This document shows positions 12,850 to 26,730 of a DNA stretch of 64,000 nt, in pieces (position 1 is the stretch's first letter; every line of letters begins with the position of its first letter). Source of the stretch: Calonectria ilicicola. Its lineage: Eukaryota > Ascomycota > Sordariomycetes > Hypocreales > Nectriaceae. The stretch spans positions 1-64,000 of the forward strand of contig CP085827.1 in NCBI GenBank assembly GCA_020809705.1, in the 5' to 3' direction. The position numbers and the translations under genes were made by a program. The notes beneath the pieces are model-generated. The model ran no database searches and was not told the origin of the DNA. It saw only the letters and a program-made list of their open reading frames with translations.

Positions 12850-13370
12850 CTTTATTTTAAGGTGATTGAAGCTTATTGAAAGAATATTGCTAAATTAATT
12901 GATAAATTTGGTTTTGAGATGCTTTATTATTTGGCTTGTTTTTGCGCTGGGCAGCTATCCTATGTTGTAGTTAAAGAAAAAAGCCACTGCGAATTTTATG
13001 TAAAGAATAAGTATTCTGGCTATGACTTTGGGGATGTCTTTGCTTAGGCTTGTGGGTGTATTTCTTCTCTTTCTATTTCTATATGCTTATTTTTCCCTTA
13101 GTTAAGTGGGTTTCTTATGAGAAAGATTGAATTAATAAAAAGAAGGAGAAGGCTAAGGTAGATTTAATAAGTACTTTAATTTAATTGTAGTGCTTATATA
13201 TTTAAGAGTGTTATTTATGTGAGAAAGTAAAGGAGATAATTTCTTGGGGTTGTAAGGATTTGGATGAGTTAGAGAAAAAGGAGTATATTGAAGTATTGGT
13301 GTTATTGGAGGTGCAATTACTTGAGGATTATAAGGTTATTAATTAAAGTAGTTTATCTGATTTCCTTTAT
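12850..13370 (+). pseudogene. Relic of the antisense zinc-cluster gene in element C
   Basis: Lies on the + strand, opposite to gag-pol, just inside the 3' LTR, the same place as the intact antisense gene at 46532-47152. Still readable are FGFEM followed by a Cys-rich stretch with CxxC-like pairs (about 12910-13060) and, further on, EKVKEIISWGCKDLDELEKK (about 13220-13285), which aligns with the coiled coil and LDELE segment of the intact protein. Sequence divergence is far greater than RIP alone would give (many changes are not C-to-T or G-to-A), so this is an older, diverged version of the gene. Stops and Cys-to-Tyr changes make it non-functional. Confidence 0.6.
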
Positions 13371-16300
13371 ATTGATTTTAAAGAAATACTTCTAGTATCT
13401 TTAAGTAATATATAAGGTATTTTATAGGTTCCTATATTATTTCCTTATAATCTTTCTATTTAATTTTAAATTTTTTATCCTTTTCTTTTCTTTATAGGAT
13501 TTTTTAACTTCCTATTAATCTTCTAGGTTTTTTATTTGTAGTTTATATTTAGATCTTATATTTACCTAGATACCATCACCTGGTTCTAATAGTGAGATAT
13601 AGAAGATAGAGTAGACCTTAATGTTATCTAAGAGATCGAGCTTATAATTGTTTTCTGATATTTTTCTTTTAATTAGGTATAGTCTAATCTGCATGAAGTT
13701 GATTTTTTTGTTTTATCTTTTTGTTATAAGATTTTTTGTTGCTAAGTAGACCATATCTCCCTCTAAGAAAAATAGTTCCTTTAGCCTTTTTAGATTATAA
13801 TATCTTTTTATTATATTATAGATAAACTTAAGTTCTATCTTTATTTCTTTATATAGTTTTCTTAAATTATCTAACTTAATTATAGCTTTTACTTAGATTA
13901 TATCTTCTAAGAGGGCTTAATAAGCGTCTAATATAAAGCCAAAATTGGCTTTTACTAGTATTATTTTAATACTATAATTATAGAATATATTATATACTAA
14001 TTATATAATAGATAACTTTTCTATTCAATTGATTTGCTTGTAATTAATATAGCATTATAGATATTGCTTAATTTTCTAGTTTTGGCATTCAGTTTGTCCA
14101 TCTATTTAAGGGTAGAAAGCTATGCTTAGCTTGTGGTTTAGCCCTATTAAGGATATTAGGCTTTGCTAAAACTTAGATGCAAATAGTTGTTCTTTATCTG
14201 AAATGATTTTAGTTAGTAGTCTATATATAATAACTATATTTTAAAAGAAAAGGTAAGTAAATTATTCTTCTTTTATTACTTTATTATAAAAGAGATAATA
14301 TATTGCTTTTATAAAATAATTAATAATAATAAAAATACTATTATAATATACTTCTATAATAAGGTCTGCTAATAAAAGAAGATTAATAATAAAATCTATT
14401 ATAATTAAGTCCTATAGTTATTATACAACAGGGGATAGTTGCAATAATCCATATAGTTTATATCTTGGTTTTTTAGAGTGTCAGTATAGGCTACATTCCT
14501 TATATACCTATTCGACTTTCTTTTTCATCTTACTAAAGGAAAATATTTATTTGACTTGTTTAAGGGTTTTATTAATGCCTTTATGGCTATGTAAAGGATA
14601 TTTATAGATATCCCTTATTAACTTTATTTAATATTCTTTAGGCACTTGTAAATAGTCTATTCTTTCCTTTTCTAAAAGTACTAGATTATATTCTTTAATT
14701 TTTCTTAATAATAAATTACCTTATTCCACTTGTTATATTGGTATTTCTGTAGTAGTAGTTCTGGTTGCATATAGTAATCCTTCTATTCTTATAGTGGTAA
14801 TTATTTTCTTTATTTCTATTATCATTTTATTAATTAGGGCTTATTCTAGGCCTCTATTAGCATTATAGATTAATAATTTTTTCTATATTTTTAGTTTTTT
14901 TGTATTATAATTAGATCGGCGGCTGATCACATTAGCACAGCTGTTCTTAATTCCTTTAACATGGATAATTTAGTAATTAAATTTAGATAGGTATTCTATA
15001 TATTATAGTTATCTTTTATTAAGTTTTTATATAATTATAAAGTAGATAATATTTTTATAATTAATATATATTATAATTTTATAATTACTTTTTAATAAAT
15101 ATTATTAGAATTTTTTAAAAATATTAATAATAATAAGGAATTCTTTATTATAGATAGAGTAGTTTAGCTTAGAGCTATATAGCTTATATAAGTAGAACGC
15201 TATAAGGTGTAGATTTCCTTATTTATCTTATTATCTAATCTAGGCCTCTAAGGTAAAGTCCGATACATCAGTTTCTAGCTCTATAGGTTTATTAAGGTCA
15301 AATATTACAAGGATAGATTCTTTTAAAATAGCATTTTTTATAGCTTCGAATAATTATTATACTTTATTTCCCTATTAGAAGGTAATTTCTTTTTTAATTA
15401 ATTCTATTATACTTAAGGCAATTTTATTAAATCTCTTAATAAATCTTTAGTAATAATTAGTAAATCTAAGGAAGGCTTATACTTCCTTTATATTAATAGA
15501 TTCCTTCCAATCTTTTACTATAGCAACTTTCTTTAAGTCCATATGAATTTCATTAGGGCTAATAATATATCCTAGAAATTCTACTTCTTAGATATAGAAC
15601 TTGCTTTTTTTAATTTAATTAGAAGTTTGGTGTTTTAAAGAGCTTTTAAGATCTTATAAATATATTCTTTATATTCTTTTTTATTTTTAGAGAAGATAAG
15701 GATATTATCTAGGTAATAGATAATAAAGATATTTAAGTATTCTTGTAATATATTGATTATTATTTGCTAGAATAATATTAGTATATTTATAAGTCTAAAA
15801 GGCATAATTAGATATTCAAATAGTCTAAACTTTATTTAGAAAGTAATTTTCTATTTATATCCTTCTTTAATGTAGATAAGATTATATACTCCTTTAAAAT
15901 CTAGTGTAATAAAGATATTAGCTTTATAAAGATAATCCTTTATTTTATTAATTAATAATAATAGAGTATAATCTTTAATAATAATATTATTAAGCTATTA
16001 ATAATCTATAATAAGTTATAATTTTCTATTTTTCTTAAGCATAAATATAATAAGGTATTCTACTTTAGAGTTTAAAATATAAATATATCCCTTTTTAAGC
16101 ATATCTTAGATATATTTCTTTAAGATATCTAACTCAATTTAGTTGAGATTATAAATAGGGTAAAATCAGGTGTTAGATCTATCTTTAAAAACAATTTTAT
16201 GATCTTATTGGCTAAACTTAGGTAATCTAGTATTTAATTCTTCTATAAAGAGTTTTTTGTAGATTCAGTACTATAAGGGTACCTTATACAATCTATCTAT

Positions 16301-18809
16301 TTTTATTTCAGTCTTTATTTCTTTAAGGCTTTTATTAATTTATTAGAACTATATTCTAAGGTATATAATAATCTGCTATTATTACCTTTTCTAATCATTC
16401 TTATATTTATATTTTATTTTTTTAGGTAATGAAGATTCTCCTTCACTTATATCTTTTACTTAATTAAAGCTAGGAGTTTAAGATCTTTTATTATAATTTA
16501 TGGAAATATTGCTAGCTACATTATACTCCTCAGGTATTTGCATCTAGCTAGTATACTAATAGATATTAGAATTATATTAATATAACTATAAATACTTTAA
16601 AACTAGATTATATTATCTAATATTAATAATATTAAAGGTTATTCCTTAGTTCTTTCCTTTAATGAAGACTTTTAGGTGATTAATCTTTTTATTTATAATA
16701 TTATTATTATAATTAAAAGGGGTTTCTTTTATATTAATAATTTTATATAGGTTAGCTTTTGTTATCTATAGTAGCTAAAATTGGTTAACTACTTGAGGAT
16801 TAATGTAGTTTTATTTAGCTCCACTATCTACTATAATATTATACTACTTCCTTTTAATTCTTACTTTTATTTCTAATTATTATTAAGGCTACTTTTTAAT
16901 TATAAAATATAAAGCTTTTTTAAGAAGTTCTTTTAGTAATTCTAAAGGTCATTGCTCTAGCTGCTCCTGCTGCTCTTCTACAAGAGGCTCTATTTATTTT
17001 TTGGTTTTACTTAATGCCAGGCCATTACTTTATCTAGTATATAAATATTACATTTAGGATCTTAGTATTTATTTTAAAATAATTTACTATAGTTAGAGAA
17101 CTTAAGCTTGCCTAGTTCTAATATAATGAATTAGTAATAGGGGTTTCTTCCTATAACTTTATGCTAGTTGAAGTGTCTTTTATAGGTATAGTGGATAGCT
17201 ATATCTTCTACCCTAATAGGAAAGTATATTGTTTTTCATTTTTATTCTATATAGATAAAATAATTGTGATTATAGTAGCTTATTTATAAAATTTCCTTAT
17301 ATTTTTTATATACTATGTCTAGTTGGGGGTTATTCTCTAGGTGTTGGATTGGTCAGGGGTTAAGGTTTCCTGGTTATTATTTACTTTGGGCTAGTAGGAA
17401 TACTTTATCTCTATCCCATGAGAGTTCCCTAATTTACTATGCTATTTTCTATAAGCTAGTTATCTATCTTCTTTTTCTGTTTTTATTGTAAATGTAAGTG
17501 TCCTACCATATTGGGGCTTTATTAGTGTGAACATCTAGCATAAATATAGGGATTCCTATTTCTTTAGCTCGTTTTAATTATTTGTATGGTAGGCATGCTT
17601 TTTCTTTTTCCTAGGTTGATTATGCTTTATAGATAGCTTTATTAATTTCTTATTATAGGATAAGCTTAACTTTTTATAGTTTATAACTTTCTTTTTATTA
17701 TTTAATAATAGTAATTAGTTTATACTTAAAGATAATAGTAAGAATAACTTTTCCTATAGTATCCCCTTTTCCTTCTAATACTAAGATCTATTGGTTTTTT
17801 ATAGTATTAAGTTATTTCTATCCTTTTAGTATAGGTTTAAACTGATTTCTTATTTTTAGAGAGTAGTATTTAAAAGATTTATATCCTTTCTTTCCATAGT
17901 TAAAGCAAATAATCTTATTTTTATTATAACCCTAGGTAGTGTTAAGTTCTATTAATCCTAAATAAGTCCTATATATAGTGCTTTATTACTTATTTTAGGT
18001 TTTTTTTATTTAGGATATATAAAGTTTTATTATCTTAAGCACATTCTTTATATTAATTAAATTATCTTTTATTAATTTTAATAACACTTTTAATATACTC
18101 CGAGAGTTTTTCTAGCCAATCTTTCTTATAGATTTCATTCTTGACTTTACCCTTTAAGCCTTTATAATAAAGTTCTATTAATGTATTATTATCCTAGGCT
18201 ATTTATATTATAATTCTTTTAAACTTAGCTAAATACTAATTATAAGATTTTATTTATTTAAGTTCATATAACTGATTTATAGCTTACTATTTTATATTAA
18301 TTATATTAAAGTTATTTTTAATAATGGTTTTAAAGTTTTTTTAGTTTTTAAAGATTTTTTAAGTTTTTTAGTTTAATTAGCATTATTCTCATTTTCTAAA
18401 TAATCTCTTATAATAGGTTTAAACTATACTTCTATATCTCCTTAAAGAAGGGTTTTAGTATATAATACTTAAGCTTCAGGAGTTATAAGTTAGGTTAGGA
18501 AGAAGTAGAAGTATCCTTTCATTTAGATAAGGAAAGGGACTATATTAACAGCTTTTCTTAGAAAAGGTTCTAGGACCGGAGGTCTTAGAATTTTACTAAT
18601 ATCTTTACCCTTACTTCCTTTAATTATAGTGGTTCTAGCTTTTTCTATTTTAAGCTAGGCTTATATATTTATAAGTTTTTTCTTAATTTACTATAATTTT
18701 ATAATTAACTTAATATTATTAGAAGAAGTAATAGTAATAAGGTTCTTTCTGGATATTATTATTACTTAATTATTGATATAAGTAATTAATTAAATAAAAG
18801 CTTTTAATG

Positions 18810-19222
18810 TATAATAGTCTAGTTAATTTCTAACTTAATGAATTAATTAAAATAAAAGGTTTATTATTGATAGGATAGTTAGGTGTGTTATAGTAAATAG
18901 AGCAATAGGAGTATTATGTTAGGTAATAGTTAATTGTAATTAAGGTAATTAAGTTGTATTGAAAGCTGATCTAAGTTATTTCTTATAATATAATTTGATC
19001 TATCTATATACCCTTAATTATATTGCTCTATGTTTGTAAAAGTCAAATAATATTTATTTGACTTTATTTATTTGCAATACTTGGAGATGTTAAATGGTAT
19101 CTGTTTGACTCATTCTAATTGGAGGGCTGCTAGGTCTAGGGTAGGTGGTCTTGTGAGGATAATGTGGGTCCTTGGGTGTTCTGCCTGTTGTGACCGCTTT
19201 TACTTTGTCATGGGTCATAACA
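18810..19222 (-). repeat. LTR of element C (right, 5' LTR)
   Basis: 413 bp. Here the inner end is degraded (TATAATAGTCT for TGTAACGGTCT) and the outer end, TGTCATGGGTCATAACA, is unmutated, the mirror image of the left LTR. Confidence 0.85.
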
Positions 19223-20670
19223 TTAAGCTTTAAATTTTATTAAGCGCCATTTAGAGCTTAAAATATGTTTCTTTTATAAATATAACTATAAAAGGGTTAA
19301 ATATAAAGATCTAAAGATTATTAGCAATTGGTTTTAGCTTATATTAAATATAATTAAGAAGTATAGTATTTAATTAAATAATATATATAACTTTAATAAG
19401 ATTAGCTTTATAATAGGTATTATTATAAGTAAAATAGTTATAATAGGTACAAAAAGGTATTTAAATCTAAAATTAATCTAGTCTAGAAACTAGGAATAGA
19501 TAATAGTAATTTAAGCTATTAATATAAAAGGCTAGGCTATCCTGCTATTTCTTATTACTACAGGCTAATATTATCTTATTAATTGATATTAAGAAAGCAA
19601 CCTCCTGGATGATTAGGCTATTATAATTACCTAAAATAGCTAGATTGATAATAAAGTAGGTTTTAAGTAGCTAAAGTATTTTAATTATTATATAAGTAAT
19701 TGATTAATTAATTGCTATTATCTTCTAATCCTTAATAACTATAAAAGTTATTATTTAGTTTAATTTAAGGAATATTATAAGGATAATAAAATTATTATAC
19801 TTTATATACTACTTAATTCATCTTATCTACTTTAACTACTTAATATTATATACTTTAAACCACTAAAAATAATATATAGAAAGAAAATAAAGCATTTAAT
19901 TAAATACTCTATTATCTATATTTTAAAAGCTGACTTCTTTCTAGCCTTTTATAATATATATAAAGTTATTATAATAGAAAAGAATATTAAGATAGGTTTT
20001 AGAGGAGCTAGATTTAATTCTCTAGATCTAGAAAATGTTATATTAAAGCTTAATATATAGCTATAGACTCCAATATTATTTAATTAAGTAATTAATCTAC
20101 CTATAACCTGGATATTAAAGACTCTAAAGATGATTACTAAGACTAACTTATAGTCTAAGTATTTTATAAAATAAATTAAAAGGCTTCAAAGTGCCTCTCT
20201 AAAGTCTATTATTAAGGTATTATAATTACTTTCTAAAAAAATAAAAAAAATTATATATAAAATAGTATTATTAAAGTTAAAGATACAGGATCTTAAATAA
20301 GCAAACAAGATACTTAATAAATACTATAAAATAAAGAGAACCTAATTATAAGATAGAGGAATAATAATAGTAATTAATGTAAGAGAAGCAATTAATTAAA
20401 TAAATATAAATATATAAATATAAGTAGAAATATTATAAAGTAATAATTAAAAGAAATTAGTGTAATTAGGGGAGTAATACTATAATACTTATAGTAAGAT
20501 TAGTTATAATATAAGAATATATTAAGTAATTATTAAGATCTTTAAGGAAGAGGATAGTAATTAGAATTAATTAATTAGATGCTTTATAGTATTTTTATTC
20601 TAGTTTGAAAATAGGGTATAGTAAGAAGTGGGGCGCTTGCTTATCTAGGGCACTTGCTTATTATATACGT
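19223..20670 (+). mobile_element. Pogo-like DNA transposon, 3' portion, RIP-decayed (copy D3)
   Basis: Collinear with 25284-26730 and therefore lacks the first about 411 bp of the 1858 bp element. It ends in the family's terminal inverted repeat (about 20630-20670) followed by TA, the target dinucleotide of Tc1/mariner-pogo elements. The conceptual + strand product resembles pogo/Fot1-type DDE transposases (see 24873-26730). It is stopped everywhere. The missing 5' part coincides exactly with the edge of element C. Confidence 0.75.
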
Positions 20671-23600
20671 TATATATTTAGTAAATATTAAGTTTTTTTT
20701 TTATTTAAATCTCTATCCTTAAAATTATCTTTAATATTTTTTTTAATAAATATATAATTATTATAAAACAATTATTATTTTTAATTATAGAAATCTCTTT
20801 TATTTTAATAAAGGTAAATCTTAAAGATATACTACTAATCCCCTTTTTTATATTATTATTATTAATAATAATTAAAATATTATAGATTCCAACTTCTTAA
20901 TCTATTATATAATAGCTTATAATAATAATTAACTTAATTATTTTCTTTTCTTTTTAAATTCCTTTAATTATTATTAGAATCTTCTTTTATTTCTTCTTTC
21001 CACTATTTACTATTTAACCTTCACTTAAAATATCTATTATTCCTAGTATTACTATAACCATACCCTTCCCTTAGTTCAATTTATTAATAGAAAGGATAGT
21101 ATCTCCTACCTTATTAATTCTAATTTACTTAATCTTTCTTATTTTCTTCTTTAGCTATTATATATATCTTTTTAATATTTATTTTTAAATTTTAAAACAT
21201 TATTTAATCTTTTAATTATTACTTATCTTTTAACTTTTTCTATAGTTCTTTATAGATTTTATTAATCTTTTTAATATAATTATTTTAGGTATTACTTTCT
21301 ATTAATTTTAGATATAATAGCTATAAATCTATTATTAATTAATTATATATTATTATTAGGAGTTAATACTCTTTTATCTATCCTATTAATCTTATTTAAC
21401 TAAATATTTAAGAGGTAAAATTATATACTAGGATATTATTTAGGATATTTTATTAATTATATCTAGTTATCTTTATTTAATATATTACTTATCTCTTTTT
21501 TATTTTAAATTCCTTTTAAATTATATTAAAAAAGATTTTAATAATTATTATAAGTTTTTTTTATTTTTTTAAATTTAATTAATAATAATATTATTTTAAT
21601 ATAAATTCTTAAAATAGATTTTAAATATTTTATTAAATATAGTTATAATTAATATTTAAATTATTCTTCTAGATAGATCTAATTATTTAAATTTATATTT
21701 TAATATCTATAAAGATAATTTACTTACTATTATATTAAAGTCCTTTTTCCTTAGTTTTTTCTATTTTATTATTAAATTAGAAAAAACTAATATTTTTAAT
21801 TTAAATAATTAATTACTTTTAAATATTTTTAAATTCTAATATTCTATTAGTTCTAGCTCCTTATTAGGTAGTTTTATCTATTTTAATATGATTTATAGTC
21901 TAGTTTCTTATTAATAGTTTTAGATAAAATTCCTTTTACTAGTATTCTATATTATCTTTTAGTTTAAAACTAATATAAAATAGTTCTTCTTTAACCTTAA
22001 ATAATATTAACTTTAATTATAAGAAGGCTATACTTAATCTACTAATACTTTCTAATATAAAAAGATAAAGTAGAACAAACTTATCCTAACCCTTACCTTT
22101 CTCCTATCTACCAACTAGGCTTAGGTTTAATTTATCTATTAGTTTAATTAATTGGTTAATAACTCTATTCCTTTTAACTAGATCTACTGTTTTTAGTTTT
22201 TATTATAGGTTTTCTAGTATTTTTTCTATTTTATTCTTTAATAGTGATAATTTTATTATTTCTTTTAATCCTTCTAATCTCTAAGTATTAGGGTTGGTAG
22301 TATTTAAATTTATCTTCTATAGTTCTTAGGATAGGTTTAATGTAGCTAGGATTAAAATGCCCTTACTTAATATAGTCTCTTACTTATTAAGGTTAACTAG
22401 ACTTCTATAAATATAAGTAGTATTTAGTAATACTAGCCTTCTTCTTAGGATTAGATTAAACTAAGATTTTAATATTATGGTTTTTATTATTTAAATAGTT
22501 ATTTAAGTACTTTTAAAAATTAATTTTAGATTTTTTTTATTTTTAATTCCTTTAAGAAGGTATATATAAAGTAATCTAATTTATAAAATAAGATTTTTTT
22601 ATCTTTTGCTTTGGTAATGATCTTTTTGATTAAGTTCTAGGTAATTCTGATAATATAAAGGTCTATTATATTTTAATATTTTAAAGATTTCTCTTCTTAT
22701 AGGATTTTTATTATTATAAACTAGTTGCTTTTATTGTATTTCTAGCTAAATAAGGCCTCTAGATTATTAAAGGTAATTATATTAATAAGTCTCTTTTCTT
22801 TAATAAAGAATTTAAAGTAATAACTAAGGAATCCTTAGAACTTATATATAATAACTAATTTAATTAACCTAATACTTAATTAGATTAGTTACTTAATTAA
22901 TAGATTAAATCTTTTTCTTATTTAATTAATTTTACTTATAAAAAAATAAATTTCTTTATTTTATTTAATTTTTATATTTTTTCTTTAAGTTAAGGTTATT
23001 TAATTTAAAACTTAATAATTACTATTACTTATTATACTTCTAGGTATAATTAGTATTTAATATATAGATTCTAGCTAGAGGTAAGTAATTAGATAAGATA
23101 ATAAGATCTCTAATATAATAAGTCAATATTAACTAATAGAAGGTTAAATATAGTATTTTGCCTTATAATATAGAAAGGTAGGTCTTATAATATAAGATTA
23201 AATATTACTTGTTTTCTCTATATTACTAGGTAGCTTCTACTTATAGAAGGTTGAAAGCTACATATGACTTATTGGTCTAATGTATCTAGAGAAGAGTTAT
23301 AATAAGAAATATTTTTTAAAAAGAATAAAAGAAAATCTATAATACTCTAATTAATAACCCTATTATCTTCTAATAACTAGATCTCTAATAATACTAATAA
23401 CTCTATATACTCTTTTTCCTTTAACTTATCTAGATTTTTATACCTCTAAATAATTATCTCTTTTACTTTCTTATAAAGATAATACCCTTAAGTATATAAC
23501 CTCTATAAATAAAATATAATATCTAAAAGATTAATTTTTACTTTCTCTTTCTCTTTCTCTATATAATCTTTCTCTTTAGAAATATATTTAATTATAGAAA

Positions 23601-23972
23601 ATTAATAAGAAATATAAAAAATAGATAATACTATAACTTTTATAAGCTTATATAGATATATTATTATAGTTATAATCAGAATATTTTTTCTATATATAAA
23701 ACTTATAATAACTTTTTCTTTTAATTATAATATAAGAAAAATTGTCTATATAAAAGTATATAGAATAATAAAGTATTTTAAAACTAAATCTATTAATTAA
23801 TTTTATAATATTTTAATAATAAGATTTTATTATTTTAAAATAAGATAATAACTTAATATTATATTAATAAGAAAAATATTTAGAAGACTAAATTAAATAT
23901 ATTATTAAATATAGAGAAAATATAATTTAATAACTTAGCTTTAAAGATAAAACTAATAGAAAAGAGATATTA
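20671..23972. repeat. RIP-decayed AT-rich repeat block, element unidentified
   Basis: Very AT-rich, dense TA steps, no usable reading frame. It clearly had coding content once, since C and G survive in patches such as 22080-22140, but I cannot assign it to a family by eye. Confidence 0.5.
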
Positions 23973-24400
23973 TATTATAACTTATAATAAACTAAAATAA
24001 TTATAATAAATAAAATACCCTAAGACCTATACTACCCTCATAGACTACCTACCCTAGATCTAATACTCTTCTAATTAAGATAAATTAAATAAATATTATT
24101 TAATATCTCTGAGTATCACAGATAAATAGAGTTAAATAAACTCTATTTAACTTCTATAAATACAAAGACTAATAATTAGTAATCTATAAATAGATCTAAC
24201 TATATTATAAAGAATAGACTTAATTAGCTTTTAATATAACTTAGTTATATTAATCCTTAATTAATATATTACTAGATATAATACTCTTTGTAAATATATT
24301 ATTTATTACTTAGTACTATATATATACTCTAATCCTTTTACTAATATAAACTCTAACTTCTGATTAGTTTATCTCTTAGGAAATTGGCTAGATTGTTATA
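23973..24400 (+). repeat. Solo LTR of the C subfamily, inverted relative to element C
   Basis: Reverse complement of the 413 bp LTR, heavily mutated. It starts TATTATAACTTATAATAAAC, matching the inverted LTR end. Remnants of the central CCTCATAGACTACCTACCCTAG segment sit near 24040. It ends GGCTAGATTGTTATA at 24400. No clear 5 bp target duplication is visible (TATTA left, GTTTT right). Confidence 0.65.
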
Positions 24401-24872
24401 GTTTTGTAAGGACAATTGGGATCCCAGCGCCACTATGGCTGGAAGTGGCATGCAACCCACTTAGTCTAGTAGAGAATTTTAGTAAGTAATTAAGGAACAC
24501 TTACTAAATTAAAGTCTATATATTATAATATAATCTATTCTATAATTCTTAAGATTACCTTAATTAATAACCTTTATAATTCTTTAATTTCTATATTTTT
24601 TTAAGTAATTAGTATAATTATTATAAATATATAAATTATAAATAATTATAATAAATACCCCTAGGTATATAATATATAAATATAATATTTAAGCTACCTT
24701 AAAAAATCTATATTTTATTAAAGTATCTAGATATTATAGAAGATTAATTAATTTTAATAATTAAGCTTTTAATTCTTATTAATAAATAAATATAAAATAG
24801 ATAATAAATGGAAGTACTAGATCTAAATATAAAGTAAAGGCTTAAGGAACTAAGTAAATAATAATATAAGTA
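24401..24872. other. Small less-mutated island, then AT-rich DNA
   Basis: About 24401-24480 contains ordinary base composition (GGGATCCCAGCGCCACTATG), isolated in AT-rich surroundings. Its short length prevents identification. The rest is AT-rich with no feature. Confidence 0.35.
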
Positions 24873-26730
24873 ACGTATATGATAAGCGAGCCAGTTAGAC
24901 AAGCAAGCCAGTCAAAAATCCCTCATCCATATCATAAATTATTTAATTAAATACTTCTTAATTATTAAATATATTAAAGTAAAAGAATGAATTAAATATT
25001 CTTCTTGTACTTTAAGCTTATTAAAATAATTTAAAATTAAGTTTTTATTATATTATAAAGATTTATTAAGTCTTTTATAATATCTTTCTTAATAGAGAGA
25101 ATAGTATTTTTATATAATATAATATTATTTTTAATTTATATAAATTATTTAATTTAAAGAAAGAGATTATTATTTAATTTATCTTAGATCTAGATTTATA
25201 AGGATTTTTTTATAATTATATAGTATTAAAGAAATAATTAATTAATTATTTTTAGATTAAAATATATTATTTATTAATAAGTATTAGGCTTTAAATTTTA
25301 TTAAATACTACCTATAATTTAAAATATAATTCTTTTAGAAATATAATTATAAAAGAGCTAAATATAAAGATCTAAAGATAATTAATAATTAGTTTTAGCT
25401 TATAATTAATATAATAAAGAAATATAATATTTAATTAAATAATATTTATAATTTTAATAAAATTAGCTTTATAATAGATATTATTATAAATGGAATAGTT
25501 ATAATAGGTTTAGAAAGGTATTTAAATCTAAAACTAATCTAGCCTAGAAATTAAGAATGGATAATAATAATTTAAGCTATTAATATAAGAGGCTAGGCTA
25601 TTCTACTATTTCTTATTACTATTAGTTAATATTATCTTATTAATTGGTATAAAGAAAGCAATCTTCTAGGTAATTAGGCTATTATAATTACCTAAAATAG
25701 CTAGATTAATAATAATATATATATAAAGTAGTTAAAATACTTTAATTATTATATAAATAATTAATTAATTAATTACTATTATCTTCTAATTCTTAATAAA
25801 TATAAAAGTTATTATTTAATTAAATTTAAGGAATATTATAAAAATAATAAAATTATTATATTTTATATACTATTTAATTTATTATATCTACTTTAGCTAC
25901 TTAATATTATATACTTTAAACTATTAAAAACAATATATAAAAAAGAAATAAAATATTTAATCAAATACTTTATAACCTATATTTTAAAATCTAACTTCTT
26001 CTTAGTATTTTATAATATATATAATATTATTATTATAAAAAGTAATATTAAGGCAGGTTTTAGAGGAGCTAGGCTTAATTCTCTAGATCTAGAAAATATT
26101 ATATTAAAGCTTAATATATAGTTATAGACTTTAATATTATTTAATTAAGTAATTAAATCTATTATCTTTTGGATTTTAAAGACTTTAAGGATTATAATTA
26201 AGATTAGCTTATAATTTAAATATTTTATAAAATAAATTAAAAGGTTTTAAAATATCTTTTTAAAGTTTATTATTAAGATATTATAATTACTTTTTAAAAA
26301 ATAAAAACTATTATATATAAAATAATATTAATAAAGACTAAAATCTAAGATCTTTAATAAATAAATAAGATACTTAATAAATACTATAAATTAAAAAGAA
26401 CTAGACTATAAAATAAAGAGATAATAATAATAAAAGCAAGTAAAGAAATAATTAATTAAATAAAAACTAATATATAGATATAAGTAGAAATATTATAAAA
26501 TGGTAGTTGAGGGAAGTTAGCGCAACCAGGTAGAAGATATTATAGGACTTATAATAAGACTGGTTATAATATAAAGATATATTAGATAGTTATTAAGACC
26601 TTTAAAGAAGAGAATAGTAATTAGAACCAATTAATTGAATGCTTTGTGGTATTTTTATTCTAGTTATAAACTAGGGTATAGTAAAAAGTGACTAGCTTGC
26701 TTGTCTGACCGGCTCGCTTATTATATACAT
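24873..26730 (+). mobile_element. Complete but RIP-decayed pogo-like (Fot1/Tc1-mariner superfamily) transposon, 1858 bp (copy D2)
   Basis: Bounded by TA on both sides (24871-24872 and 26731-26732) and by inverted repeats of about 40 bp beginning ACGTATATGATAAGCGAGCC at the left and its mutated complement at the right. Reading the + strand through RIP damage gives the order typical of pogo/Fot1 DDE transposases: a YNFDE-like aspartate block near 25445, a TGSER-like segment near 25510, a GQYHLxxWY-like segment near 25620, a PPHxSHLLQPLDVGCF-like segment near 25860-25910, and FRGAGLxPxxP near 26060. No frame is open. The exact length is confirmed by copy D1, which sums to the same 1858 bp once its insertions are removed. 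Confidence 0.85.

Larger units (their letters stand above)
12298..19222 (-). mobile_element. RIP-decayed Ty3/gypsy chromovirus with 413 bp LTRs (element C)
   Basis: Two direct LTRs (12298-12710 and 18810-19222, both 413 bp) enclose 6.1 kb collinear with the intact element at 46041-52942 but saturated with C:G to T:A change and stops. Aligned landmarks include the chromodomain end (about 13380-13650), integrase (13900-14600), reverse transcriptase (15550-16200) and gag (17050-18780). Coding orientation is minus. The middle of its LTR differs from that of elements A and B, so it is a separate subfamily. No matching 5 bp target duplication is seen: the left flank is ATTTG and the right flank TTAAG. 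The right flank is a pogo-like transposon (19223-20670), the left flank is not, so the insertion has been rearranged. Confidence 0.85.
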
